Source of the DNA: a virus
DNA: 64,000 nt
Strand: one strand, 5' to 3'
Virus record (IMG/VR): IMGVR_UViG_3300022921_001344
Span: 1 to 64,000 of that record
A program made the translations under genes and the position numbers. The notes under the pieces were generated by a model. The model ran no database searches. It was not told where the DNA came from and worked only from the letters and a program-made list of their open reading frames with translations. Positions 24,849 to 33,080 of this stretch are shown here, in pieces; within the stretch, counting starts at the first letter, position 1; each line of letters begins with the position of its first letter.

Positions 24849-25086
24849 TTATTCCTAAACTATCATTTATTATAGCATCGAAAGGCGATTCTTTCAAGTT
24901 CTTTTCTCGAATATTTTCAAAATCTCTAGTAAGATCGTATTTTAAATGTTTACGAAAATTTGCCAATACATACTCTATTTCAGCAGAAGTAAATTCTTCT
25001 AACTGTTTTTCAACTACGGGTTCTATAGACTTAACTAGGATCGCTAGTTTCGTCTTCGCCTGTGTTTCCAGTTGTTCTGATGACAT
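24838..25086 (-). CDS. Hypothetical phage protein, 82 aa
   Basis: 82 residues from the ATG at 25086, chosen because AGGAG lies seven bases upstream. The frame extends to 25131 but without a ribosome site. Helical, acidic at the end (SLGINDE). It overlaps the upstream gene by 56 bases, which is long but in keeping with the crowded layout. Confidence 0.6.
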   Translation of the reverse strand: MSSEQLETQAKTKLAILVKSIEPVVEKQLEEFTSAEIEYVLANFRKHLKYDLTRDFENIREKNLKESPFDAIINDSLGINDE

Positions 25087-25558
25087 CTGTGGCTCCTGTT
25101 TGTTCTTGTAACCCATAATCTTGATCTGCAAGTTCCTGTACTAATACGGTTCTGCAAACATCATTAAACCATTTGTTTACTACTGCTTCGTCACTTTCAC
25201 CCGTATATCCGTTTTCGTGTAAAAATTTAACAAAGTGATCGTTCCAGTCTAATTCCATATAACCTGCTTTAGCATTTTCTGGATTTACATCTAAATGAAG
25301 AACATTTACATAAGGTAATTCTTTAATATCAGCGATTGCTTTATCATATTCATATTTTCCAATTTTATCATTTTTAAATTGGACATCTAATTTAGCAATT
25401 TCTTTATCAACATCTGTTTCTGCTTCTAATTGTGCTAAAACTTCTTCTAGTTCTTCACCATCATAGTAATATTCTGCTTCTGCTATTGCTCGAGACTTAC
25501 CTTTAAGCCCCCAACTAGCAGGCATCATGCTAAAAGGTAATTTAGTTTTCTTCGCCAT
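25031..25558 (-). CDS. Hypothetical phage protein, 175 aa
   Basis: 175 residues from the ATG at 25558, with AGGAG just upstream. The start MAKKTKLPFSMMPASWGLKGKSRAI is followed by a long acidic helical region and a TGATDV low-complexity tail. Proteins with this kind of start are common in T4-like marine phages but their role is unknown to me. Confidence 0.68.
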   Translation of the reverse strand: MAKKTKLPFSMMPASWGLKGKSRAIAEAEYYYDGEELEEVLAQLEAETDVDKEIAKLDVQFKNDKIGKYEYDKAIADIKELPYVNVLHLDVNPENAKAGYMELDWNDHFVKFLHENGYTGESDEAVVNKWFNDVCRTVLVQELADQDYGLQEQTGATDVIRTTGNTGEDETSDPS

Positions 25559-25997
25559 CTTCTTTCTCCTCAATAACTTCTGTTATTCTTTTTATAGTAC
25601 ACGGCCATAGTGCTGTTCTATTTGACCAACTTATAGGCATAATACTATCTCCCTTTCCAATACTGTTAAATCCACCCCACGGTTTAAATTGTAATCCTGT
25701 AGCATAAGGCATATCAAAACATCTATTAAAAAATTCTACATCTACTTGTTTTTTCCTGTTAAGTGTAAGTCTTAATGTATCTGTTTCTTCTATCCATTTC
25801 CAACTTCTGATAGAATCAACTCTAACACTTCTAACTTCTAATTCTGCTTTAGTGACCGGTATTCCATGTTCAGTATATCCCATAACTTTATTTTCATCTG
25901 CTTTTGTTTCATATGCCACCATTAAAAAGAACATTACAACTGCTGTAATCAAAAGAGGACTCATATTTTTTATAAAATTCCAATCATGTTTATCCAT
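25542..25997 (-). CDS. Exported or membrane-anchored hypothetical protein, 151 aa
   Basis: 151 residues. Hydrophobic segment at residues 13-28 (SPLLITAVVMFFLMVA) acts as a signal or anchor. The rest is a small domain with two cysteines (NRCFDMP and WPCTIKRI) that could form a periplasmic disulfide, loosely like DUF6491 proteins. It could act in the periplasm of the infected host. The assignment to DUF6491 is weak. Confidence 0.6.
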   Translation of the reverse strand: MDKHDWNFIKNMSPLLITAVVMFFLMVAYETKADENKVMGYTEHGIPVTKAELEVRSVRVDSIRSWKWIEETDTLRLTLNRKKQVDVEFFNRCFDMPYATGLQFKPWGGFNSIGKGDSIMPISWSNRTALWPCTIKRITEVIEEKEDGEEN

Positions 25998-26205
25998 TAT
26001 TACAGACTCCTTCTTTATAAGTTCCTTCCTCTACAATCGTTAAAGTATTTTCTATTACTACACGATACTCAGCATATTTATTTTCACATTCAGCAAATAC
26101 TTTTTGTTTAACTTCTTCTATAGAATTTCCTATAGCATGAGGGTACCAACCCATTTCGTAGGCTCCCCATCCTTTTATAAAAATTTGATATTGTTTACCC
26201 TTCAT
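25990..26205 (-). CDS. Hypothetical protein, 71 aa
   Basis: 71 residues from the ATG at 26205 that overlaps the queE stop (TAATG); the earlier ATG at 26217 lies inside queE. Contains KGWGAYEMGWYPHAIGNSIEEVKQ. Not assigned. Confidence 0.6.
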   Translation of the reverse strand: MKGKQYQIFIKGWGAYEMGWYPHAIGNSIEEVKQKVFAECENKYAEYRVVIENTLTIVEEGTYKEGVCNNG

Positions 26206-27089
26206 TAAGTCCCCCATGCATTTCCAAATAAACTAATATGTAATCTAGGACTAAACTTATATCCAGTCTTCATACATATCTCAGCAACATTTTTTTCAGT
26301 TAATGTTTGTTGCTCTAATGTAGCACCCTCAGGCATACAGTAAATAGAATCAAGTTTAACACCTGACTCTTTATAACTATCAACAAACATATCAACTTCA
26401 TTAAAACATTCCTCATCTCTAACAACAAACTTTGTATATAGATAACTATTATGAACAGAATTCATTGATAATAATGACTTTGGTATTAGAGCATCATCAG
26501 TCTTCTCACCACTAATACTTAATTTAGGAGATGTACTCCATGTAACATGTAAATTAGGTTGTGTTAAGTTAAAATATGTTATTAGATCATTTTTAATATC
26601 TTGCGTACCATTTGTTTCAAATGTTACATTTTTTAACCCTACATTCTTACACTTATCTAAAAGTGCTGGCCAAACACGTTGCCACCCTAGTAGCGGTTCA
26701 CCACCTGTGATCACCAAGTGTATGTCTTCACCGTGTTGGCCAGTGAAAGTACCAGTTGGTAGCAATGATGTGATGTGATCAAACACTTCATCTACAGATC
26801 GAGTAAACTGTAAATGTTTATACTTCATTGCCCAACTGGCACTTGAATCACACCCAATGGGTGTGACGGGTAAATCTTCTATGCTTTTATAAGCATCAGG
26901 ATGGTTTTTATCTGCTTTAGGATCTAACATATAAGGCATTTGATCAGTTGCAATTAAATTTTCTCTAGGTTGTCCGAACCCAGCACATTCAAAATTACAA
27001 CCAAATACTCTTAAGAAGATACTAGGCACACCAACAAATCTGCCTTCTCCTTGTACTGAGTAAAATGCTTCGCTATATCTTAATTTCAT
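26205..27089 (-). CDS. queE: 7-carboxy-7-deazaguanine synthase-like radical SAM protein
   Basis: 294 residues. FYSVQGEGRFVGVPSIFLRVFGCN is the typical QueE start, and TGGEPLLGWQRVWPAL and ETNGTQ are core motifs. The family makes 7-carboxy-7-deazaguanine from carboxytetrahydropterin. The cluster cysteines are Cys31, Cys35 and Cys80: a 44-residue insert separates the second and third, and the usual CD-x-x-x-W end follows Cys80 (CDSSASW). It lies with folE and queD, together making a deazaguanine precursor for DNA or tRNA. The DpdA-like protein nearby favours DNA. Confidence 0.82.
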   Translation of the reverse strand: MKLRYSEAFYSVQGEGRFVGVPSIFLRVFGCNFECAGFGQPRENLIATDQMPYMLDPKADKNHPDAYKSIEDLPVTPIGCDSSASWAMKYKHLQFTRSVDEVFDHITSLLPTGTFTGQHGEDIHLVITGGEPLLGWQRVWPALLDKCKNVGLKNVTFETNGTQDIKNDLITYFNLTQPNLHVTWSTSPKLSISGEKTDDALIPKSLLSMNSVHNSYLYTKFVVRDEECFNEVDMFVDSYKESGVKLDSIYCMPEGATLEQQTLTEKNVAEICMKTGYKFSPRLHISLFGNAWGT

Positions 27090-27582
27090 CTAATTCTACT
27101 TGTAATAAATTGTATAAATCTTCCATTGATATTTGTCCATCTATCATGCTTTCAACAGCATCAAAAACAATGGTATGTAGCTCAGAGTTTTCAAACTGTC
27201 TATGTCCGTTATGTATATCTTCATAACATTCATATGCTAAATTTAAAAATCCTACATCAAATAATTTATTAAAATCTTCTAAATTATCATTAATGACTTT
27301 ACCAAATTGAACTATTTTTAAAAATAGGTTATCAGTAATGGAAACTGTTTGTATTTGTATGTCCTCATTAGTTCCTATATTTTTACATTTTAACCTGTCT
27401 CTAGAAGTAATACTATCAAGGTCTGCAATCGCATCTAAACATTCAAATACTTCTTCTTTACTAATTGGATATTTTTTACAAATAACTTCCAACTCGTTAC
27501 GTTCTACAATACAGTCAGTAATTTCCCTAATAGGAACACTAAATTTACCTACAACAAGATACCCGTTTCTATTATTAATCAT
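27073..27582 (-). CDS. Hypothetical phage protein, 169 aa
   Basis: 169 residues, no family recognised. VGKFSVPIREITDCI at the start looks like a small beta element; the rest is helical and acidic. It lies between queE and folE, overlapping queE by 17 bases and one base short of folE, so it may be linked to the deazaguanine pathway, but this is only position. Confidence 0.6.
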   Translation of the reverse strand: MINNRNGYLVVGKFSVPIREITDCIVERNELEVICKKYPISKEEVFECLDAIADLDSITSRDRLKCKNIGTNEDIQIQTVSITDNLFLKIVQFGKVINDNLEDFNKLFDVGFLNLAYECYEDIHNGHRQFENSELHTIVFDAVESMIDGQISMEDLYNLLQVELDEIKI

Positions 27583-27583
27583 A

Positions 27584-28270
27584 TTATTTACTTGCGTATT
27601 CTTGTTGTAATTTTATATTATCAAAAAACTCTTTCTTTGTACTTGAATCATCAAAGAAAGAACCTTCTAATACAGTTGTTTGTGTTAAACTACTATGTGC
27701 TAACACACCTCTATTCTCTACACAACCGTGTGTTGCTTGAATATAAACACCTAAGTTTTTACTACCAGTTGCTTTCATTATTTCTCTAGAGATATCATTA
27801 GCAAGTTCTTCTTGTAATGTACCACGTCTTGCACACCATTGTGCAATTCTTGTATATTTGCTTAAACCAATAAGTGTTTCTCCAGCAATAATACCAATGT
27901 ATGCTACACCTTTTACTGGTTGGTGATGATGTGAACACATACTTTGTATTTCACTTCTCACAACCAACATACCTTTATAACCTTCTTCTATATCATTAGG
28001 AAATGCTGTGGCATTAGGCATACTATTATATCTACCCCACATAAGTTCGTTTATATACATCTTAGCAAGACGTCTTGCTGTACCTTGACTATTAGGATCT
28101 GTATGCCTATCAATAATAAGTGTGTCTAGCACACCTTCAAAATGAGGAACTAGTTCTTCAATAAGGGCCTGATCGTCTCCCTCTTCCATATATTGTGATA
28201 CATTATCACTAGCCCAATATTTACCACCTGCTTGTTTAATCTTTTGTGTGATCTTCTCGCTCGTTTTCAT
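27584..28270 (-). CDS. folE: GTP cyclohydrolase I
   Basis: 228 residues. Zinc ligands Cys112, His115 (SMCSHHHQP) and Cys183 (HGCVENRG) are present. The substrate-binding GLSKYTRIAQWCARR block is also intact. The enzyme turns GTP into dihydroneopterin triphosphate, the first step to preQ0. With queD and queE it gives three of the four steps; QueC is not in the window. Overlaps the DUF465-like gene by 35 bases. Confidence 0.92.
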   Translation of the reverse strand: MKTSEKITQKIKQAGGKYWASDNVSQYMEEGDDQALIEELVPHFEGVLDTLIIDRHTDPNSQGTARRLAKMYINELMWGRYNSMPNATAFPNDIEEGYKGMLVVRSEIQSMCSHHHQPVKGVAYIGIIAGETLIGLSKYTRIAQWCARRGTLQEELANDISREIMKATGSKNLGVYIQATHGCVENRGVLAHSSLTQTTVLEGSFFDDSSTKKEFFDNIKLQQEYASK

Positions 28271-28469
28271 TCTTCTTTTCCTCGATTTTTATTTTTAATT
28301 TTTCTATTTCTTCTTTTAAAGTTAGTTTTTCTAACTTTAATTTTTTAAGATCAATATCATTTAAATAATGATTATAGTTTCTTTCTATCTTATTGTCAAG
28401 TTTTCTATGTATTTCTTCTAAATGTTTTAAATGATTCTGTAAACTTTTAACAGTACTCACTTCCACCAT
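28236..28469 (-). CDS. DUF465/YdcH-like coiled-coil protein, 77 aa
   Basis: 77 residues. HLEEIHRKLDNKIE, then KKLKLEKLTLKEEIEKLKIKI, fits the DUF465 (YdcH) pattern of a short helical hairpin. Function of the family is unclear. It lies between the phosphoribosyltransferase and folE, overlapping both. Confidence 0.65.
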   Translation of the reverse strand: MVEVSTVKSLQNHLKHLEEIHRKLDNKIERNYNHYLNDIDLKKLKLEKLTLKEEIEKLKIKIEEKKNENEREDHTKD

Positions 28470-28942
28470 TCCTCATACGGAAATACAATCCAAGGGTCAT
28501 ATGAAGGTTCTAATTGTCTTCCAACAAAATCAACTCCTCCATATTTACTACCTGTTTTGTTAAATAAAGTAGCACACCTAATATCAGATAGAGATTTTTC
28601 TTCTGCAATTACTTCAAATATTGCCTTTAATGTTGCACCACTATCGTTTATATCATCTATAACTAATATATTATCGTGATAATGTTTTTGTATAATATGT
28701 CTTAATGTTTTATCATCCTGAATATTTCCGTCTCTTTGTTGCCATCTTATCCCTTCAAAAGGGACACCAAAATAATGACTTAACATTACACCTGGTATAA
28801 ACCCGCCTCTACCAGGACCTATAATCACTTCAGGCTTAAATCCGTCTACAACCATTTGCTGTATAATACTACTTAAATCTTTTTGTAGTTCTTCAAATGT
28901 ATAATGTAGTTTTTCTATCATTTCTTTATACTTTTTTCCCAT
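28457..28942 (-). CDS. Phosphoribosyltransferase (xanthine/guanine type)
   Basis: 161 residues. VIIGPGRGGFIPGVMLSHYFG and the PRPP loop ILVIDDINDSGATL are those of type I phosphoribosyltransferases, closest to bacterial Gpt-like enzymes of similar length. Salvages a purine base to its nucleotide; next to deazaguanine genes it might act on a modified base, which is inference. Confidence 0.82.
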   Translation of the reverse strand: MGKKYKEMIEKLHYTFEELQKDLSSIIQQMVVDGFKPEVIIGPGRGGFIPGVMLSHYFGVPFEGIRWQQRDGNIQDDKTLRHIIQKHYHDNILVIDDINDSGATLKAIFEVIAEEKSLSDIRCATLFNKTGSKYGGVDFVGRQLEPSYDPWIVFPYEEWWK

Positions 28943-29889
28943 TCAAATGCATCTTTGCAAATATCTTCTAATGTATATTGAGCCTCCCAGCCTAATAATT
29001 CCCTTGCTTTTGTAACATCTGCATAAGTGATTGCAGGGTCACCATCTCTTCTTGTACCCATTTCAGTTTTTACTTTTACATCATTTACATTTTCAAAAGT
29101 TGAGATTACTTCTAAAATACTATTGCTATCTCCTCTACCAATATTAAAGGAAGTACTTTTACCACCATCTAATAGATAATTCATAGCAGACAAGTGTGCA
29201 GAAGCAATATCAGAAACATGTGTATAGTCTCTTTGACATGTTCCGTCAGCAGTCTCATAATCGTCACCATTTATGGTAAATACTTCATCATTAAGAACTT
29301 TTCTGCTTATAATAGGTATAATATGACTAGCAGGATCTTGTACATATCCATGACTACCTTGAGGATCGGCACCTGCGGCATTAAAATACCTCAATGCTGT
29401 AAATGTAAAATCATGTGCATTAGAATAGTCTCTTAAAATAGTTTCTATCATGGCCTTTGTTCTACCATATGGCGATACAGGATTCATTGATAATTCTTCT
29501 GTTGTAGGGAAAACTAAAACATCTCCGTATACACTACTTGAACTACTAAAGATAAAATGCTTAACACCTTCTTCTACACAAGCATTTAATAAGTCAATGG
29601 TATTTGCAACATTATTTTTATAAAAAACTTCCGGTTCAGTTACACTTCTACCAACTTCATGATCTGCCGCTAAATGTATAACAGCATCAGGTTTTGTTAA
29701 ACTTATAACACCTTTTAGTTGATTATTGTTTATATCAAAAGGATATTGTGTTACACCTTCTATACTGCATTTAACTCTGTCAATATTAATTACATTATGG
29801 CCTGCTTGGACAAGAAGGCGACAAACCATACCGCCTATAAATCCACTACCGCCAGTAACTAAAATTGTTTTTTGTGTTTCTTTATTCAT
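28918..29889 (-). CDS. UDP-glucose 4-epimerase (GalE-like)
   Basis: 323 residues. NAD motif TGGSGFIGG (residues 13-21), HLAADHEVGRSV, the catalytic SPYGRTK (Tyr-x3-Lys) and RYFNAAGADPQG mark a GalE-type extended SDR of typical size. It interconverts UDP-glucose and UDP-galactose (or the N-acetyl forms). It overlaps the glycosyltransferase upstream by 8 bases and should supply its donor. Confidence 0.88.
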   Translation of the reverse strand: MNKETQKTILVTGGSGFIGGMVCRLLVQAGHNVINIDRVKCSIEGVTQYPFDINNNQLKGVISLTKPDAVIHLAADHEVGRSVTEPEVFYKNNVANTIDLLNACVEEGVKHFIFSSSSSVYGDVLVFPTTEELSMNPVSPYGRTKAMIETILRDYSNAHDFTFTALRYFNAAGADPQGSHGYVQDPASHIIPIISRKVLNDEVFTINGDDYETADGTCQRDYTHVSDIASAHLSAMNYLLDGGKSTSFNIGRGDSNSILEVISTFENVNDVKVKTEMGTRRDGDPAITYADVTKARELLGWEAQYTLEDICKDAFEWEKSIKK

Positions 29890-31078
29890 ATTTTGCTCTT
29901 GCTACATGCCTTCTAAATAAATTATCATTACGTGATAAATGTTCACCAGTACCAATCATAGCATCTAAAGTTCTGTCTATAGTACCGTCCTGATAATCTG
30001 ATATCTTACCTATATTATACTGTGAAACGTCTTCATTGTCAATAGCAGATGTCATCTTTTGTAACTTCTCTATTGCATCTTGTAGACTCCATGGTACATA
30101 TAGATGATTACCATTATTAGCAAATACCTCAGGAAAACTTCTATATGCTGGATATAGTGTAAGTGTACCAAATGTATCTGCTTCACTGACCGTATTACTT
30201 ACCCAGTCCTGTAAGGCACAGTTAAATAAAACTTTGCTATCTGCCAGTAGTTCATAATAGTCGTTTTTCTTAAGGCTTGTATAAACCTTAAAGTTAGCAG
30301 TATTGCCTTCTTGTAAAGCCATAGCACGTTCTACATACTCTGGATCATTACTTTTCAGCTCAGGGTGTCCACAAAATATTGCAAACTCCATTGAAGGATC
30401 TATCTTATAATATGCTTCTGCTAAGTCCATATAAAAGTGCGGTTGTTTCTCATCGTCCCAACGTGCCGCAAAACCAACTCTGTTTGTTCTTTCATTTAAG
30501 GGAATGTTGGTATCAATTCTACCTCTTACTTCTTCTTTACCATAAGGTAAACCAGTAACATAAATAGGTGCCTTAATACCAGCAATTCTTAAATGTGCAA
30601 CAAACTCTTCTGAAGCAACCATTATACCAGTAACAAACTGATCTAACATTTCTTCATACTTACGCATCCAATCAAACATACCCTCTCTAATTAAGAAGTC
30701 ATCTGGGTCTGTTGTCTGTGCAAGAAACCTAACAAATACTTTTGGCCTAAACTCAGGAGGTGACTGGTCCATGATGTAGGGTAAACATTCAAGACCTGGT
30801 GTAAACATATCTTCATAAAAGATTACATCATCACTGGTAATTTCACCGTTCTTCATTTTTTGTATTAGGGACATTGTTTGTGATAAACTATAATATGTTC
30901 TTCCATGGGCATCTAATACACTACCGGTTACTATGGCTTTAGAATTATCTAACTCTTCACCAGTAATAATTTCGTAGTCTATACCTCTTTTGCCAAACAC
31001 TCTTTCATTCCAGTCTTGCAACTGTAAAGTGTATCTTGCTTCGTAGGACTCTAGTCCCATGTAATACAATTTACGCAT
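29882..31078 (-). CDS. GT-B-like glycosyltransferase
   Basis: 398 residues from the ATG at 31078, six bases after AGGAG; an ATG at 31084 is too close to it. Two-domain layout: an N-terminal alpha/beta part with YVTGLPYG at about residue 190, and a C-terminal NRVGFAARWDDEKQPH, NTVSEADTFGTL and YRSFPEVF, typical of GT-B donor-binding domains (VGF strand, E-x7-E region). The product may be a glycosylated base or a virion/surface sugar. Neighbours GalE and DNA-modification genes make DNA glycosylation possible. Confidence 0.68.
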   Translation of the reverse strand: MRKLYYMGLESYEARYTLQLQDWNERVFGKRGIDYEIITGEELDNSKAIVTGSVLDAHGRTYYSLSQTMSLIQKMKNGEITSDDVIFYEDMFTPGLECLPYIMDQSPPEFRPKVFVRFLAQTTDPDDFLIREGMFDWMRKYEEMLDQFVTGIMVASEEFVAHLRIAGIKAPIYVTGLPYGKEEVRGRIDTNIPLNERTNRVGFAARWDDEKQPHFYMDLAEAYYKIDPSMEFAIFCGHPELKSNDPEYVERAMALQEGNTANFKVYTSLKKNDYYELLADSKVLFNCALQDWVSNTVSEADTFGTLTLYPAYRSFPEVFANNGNHLYVPWSLQDAIEKLQKMTSAIDNEDVSQYNIGKISDYQDGTIDRTLDAMIGTGEHLSRNDNLFRRHVARAKYE

Positions 31079-31205
31079 CGTCATCTCCTAAGCCGCCGTA
31101 ATCAACCACATCTGTGATTTCATCATCTAAACTTTGAGCATAATCTTGTTTTTGATCTGCTTCTTCTTTAGATATTTTACTAGGTTTTTTCTTTTTGTCA
31201 ACCAT
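31071..31205 (-). CDS. Hypothetical acidic small protein, 44 aa
   Basis: 44 residues: lysine-rich start (MVDKKKKPSK), acidic end (GGLGDDDA). It spans exactly the space between two genes, overlapping the histone-like gene by one base (TAATG) and the glycosyltransferase by 8. Function unknown. Confidence 0.6.
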   Translation of the reverse strand: MVDKKKKPSKISKEEADQKQDYAQSLDDEITDVVDYGGLGDDDA

Positions 31206-31381
31206 TACATTGAGTTCTTTTTATCTTGGATTTCAACTCTTCTTGTTTTGCAAAGTTTTGAAATTTCCATTAGGGCCTTTCTTGCTCTTGCGGCTGACGC
31301 CTTAACACCTTTGATTTCAAAGTTGTCTTGCTCTGCTTGATACTCTTCCATCAATGCTTTAAGTTTTAAATGTGTTTCCAT
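31205..31381 (-). CDS. Histone H1-like small DNA-binding protein, 58 aa
   Basis: 58 residues. Helical; GVKASAARARKALMEISKLCKTRRVEIQ resembles the Hc1/histone-like small proteins common in T4-like cyanophages and their relatives. Probably binds phage DNA. A good AGGAG lies before the ATG at 31381. Confidence 0.65.
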   Translation of the reverse strand: METHLKLKALMEEYQAEQDNFEIKGVKASAARARKALMEISKLCKTRRVEIQDKKNSM

Positions 31382-31392
31382 TATTTTCTCCT

Positions 31393-31854
31393 TTATTTTA
31401 AACTTTCGAATACATCAACTAATGCTTGGTCTGGACCATCATTGTCTTCTGTACCCTCCAAATTTGGACCATCCAATTCTTCTACTGGATAATCCATTTC
31501 GCAACCGTTTTCATTATCTTCGGCTACTGAAATCTTTACAAATCTACCAGGATATCTATCCTGTATTTGTTCTGCTAAATTGTCTGCAATCATTTCGCAG
31601 GACTTGTTATTAAGTTGTATAACTTCTTCGTTATACAAACTTTCAAGCCATCTCTTAAACTGTATAAATTCTATGTCCCTGTCATCGTGGAACACTTCAA
31701 TCCAAACTTTAAAGTGAAATATGTGTCTGTGTTTATATCCTAAAAAGGATACATCATATTCATCACCTGTTGCGGTTGCAGGGTTTGTGTCTGCACCAGG
31801 GTAGTAATGTATACCCTCTTTACTAAATGTTACCCATATACTTCTCACTACCAA
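31393..31854 (-). CDS. queD: 6-carboxytetrahydropterin synthase-like (QueD/PTPS family)
   Basis: 153 residues. The T-fold pattern is visible: His42 and His44 in YKHRHIFHF (two zinc ligands, with His16 as likely third), FIQFKRWLESL, CEMIADNLAEQI and AEDNENGCEM. QueD makes carboxytetrahydropterin from the FolE product. The cysteine that normally precedes the HxH motif in QueD is not there, so chemistry could differ. Acidic C-terminal extension of about 30 residues. Confidence 0.75.
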   Translation of the reverse strand: MVVRSIWVTFSKEGIHYYPGADTNPATATGDEYDVSFLGYKHRHIFHFKVWIEVFHDDRDIEFIQFKRWLESLYNEEVIQLNNKSCEMIADNLAEQIQDRYPGRFVKISVAEDNENGCEMDYPVEELDGPNLEGTEDNDGPDQALVDVFESLK

Positions 31855-32030
31855 CCTCCGTCAATTGTTTCCATTACTTCATTCATATGACCTAACAGTT
31901 GTGTGATAGGTTCATCGTAGTCACCAATCTCATAATCAACGTCATCTTGTTCTTTGAACATTGCTTTTATTTGGTCACCATACTGAACAACCATTTCAAG
32001 TTGTTCTCTCATTTCATCTGATATAGCCAT
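31848..32030 (-). CDS. Hypothetical acidic protein, 60 aa
   Basis: 60 residues (MREQLEMVVQYGDQIKAMFKEQDDVDYE...). Overlaps queD by 7 bases and the membrane protein upstream by one base. No family. Confidence 0.6.
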   Translation of the reverse strand: MAISDEMREQLEMVVQYGDQIKAMFKEQDDVDYEIGDYDEPITQLLGHMNEVMETIDGGW

Positions 32031-32440
32031 TATGCCTCCTTACTTGGGTCCCACATAACCAAGTTTTTCTTTCTCAGTCTGTTAGTAATAATTGTGTATC
32101 TATTTTGTTCTTCTTTCCATTCTTTTAACCATTTATGTCCATCACGTTCTGCATCAACAAAGATTGCATTAGTAAATGCTAATGGTAGTAAAATAGAAAT
32201 ATGTATAATAATACTTGCTACTGTGCTATACCCAAACCAGCCTAAGTAGTTTGCCGCCAAGAATCCAAAAAACACACTCCATACTGTAAATAGTACTAAC
32301 ATAAAGTATGTTTGCAAACTTGGATCTTTGATTACTCTTAATGGATTGTATCTCACATCCATTACACGTCTCCAGCCATTTACAAGACCCATTACAGTTC
32401 TTCTGAATAGGCTAGGTTTGTTTATACTTGGTTCTATCAT
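32030..32440 (-). CDS. Small membrane protein, 136 aa
   Basis: 136 residues with two clear hydrophobic segments (about residues 45-67 and 73-92), and charged soluble ends. Ribosome site AGGAG precedes the ATG. Similar layouts occur in phage inner-membrane proteins. Function unknown. Confidence 0.65.
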   Translation of the reverse strand: MIEPSINKPSLFRRTVMGLVNGWRRVMDVRYNPLRVIKDPSLQTYFMLVLFTVWSVFFGFLAANYLGWFGYSTVASIIIHISILLPLAFTNAIFVDAERDGHKWLKEWKEEQNRYTIITNRLRKKNLVMWDPSKEA

Positions 32441-32449
32441 GTCGTTCTC

Positions 32450-32545
32450 CTATTCTATGTGATTTCTCACAAACTCTTTTATTACATGTAAGCCTACTGA
32501 CGCCCATGTAATTACAATTAAACTCCATATCAGTATCTCAATCAT
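32450..32545 (-). CDS. Single-span membrane peptide, 31 aa
   Basis: 31 residues, one hydrophobic helix (IEILIWSLIVITWASVGLHV) then a basic tail. It begins inside the stop of the next gene (ATGATTGA) and leaves 9 bases to the following start. Probable small inner-membrane protein; too short for family assignment. Confidence 0.45.
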   Translation of the reverse strand: MIEILIWSLIVITWASVGLHVIKEFVRNHIE

Positions 32546-32756
32546 CTACTTCAGGATCGTAATTGTTGTCATCTTTATGAGGATTACCGCCCTCATACCA
32601 ACTTCCTTCTTTTTCAGGAAGTGGATTATCATAATAATCAGTAATTCCTGCTCTTTGTCTTGCTTTCTTTTCGCTAACAAGTATACTACTCATGTATGCA
32701 AAATATCCAGCACCAATAAATAAAATTAAACCAAAAATAGTATTTAGAATTTCCAT
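32538..32756 (-). CDS. Single-span membrane protein, 72 aa
   Basis: 72 residues. N-terminal helix (residues 3-25), then an acidic soluble tail ending DPEVDD. One of three consecutive small membrane proteins. Function unknown. Confidence 0.62.
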   Translation of the reverse strand: MEILNTIFGLILFIGAGYFAYMSSILVSEKKARQRAGITDYYDNPLPEKEGSWYEGGNPHKDDNNYDPEVDD

Positions 32757-32914
32757 AAATTTTCCTCCGGATTATTGATAATATCCTGTCTTTCTTTTAA
32801 AGACTCTGTTTCAATATCTTCAAATGTTGTATCACACCAATTACATGGTTCTCCAATAAGAGTTGCAGTTTCTCCTTTTTCTCTGCAATCATGAATCCAC
32901 ATTTTATTAGACAT
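32744..32914 (-). CDS. Small CxxC protein, 56 aa
   Basis: 56 residues. MWIHDCREKGE...GEPCNWCDTTFED holds three cysteines and a histidine that may bind zinc. It overlaps both neighbours (13 and 8 bases). Function unknown. Confidence 0.6.
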   Translation of the reverse strand: MSNKMWIHDCREKGETATLIGEPCNWCDTTFEDIETESLKERQDIINNPEENLWKF

Positions 32915-33080
32915 CTAAATAATCCCTAATTTCTTCAGGTACATCAGCACCGTTTTTTACAAGAAGAATGAAAATTAATTTCATAAAATCAGCATATTCT
33001 TCCTCAGTTTTAAAGCCACTTATGTGACTAGCCGATGTTTCGATACCATGATCGTCTGTAATTTTAATATCTATTTTCAT
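32907..33080 (-). CDS. Hypothetical protein, 57 aa
   Basis: 57 residues. Begins MKIDIKITDDHGIET, with a helical second half ending in PEEIRDYLDV. Coupled to the gene upstream by ATGA. No family recognised. Confidence 0.6.
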   Translation of the reverse strand: MKIDIKITDDHGIETSASHISGFKTEEEYADFMKLIFILLVKNGADVPEEIRDYLDV

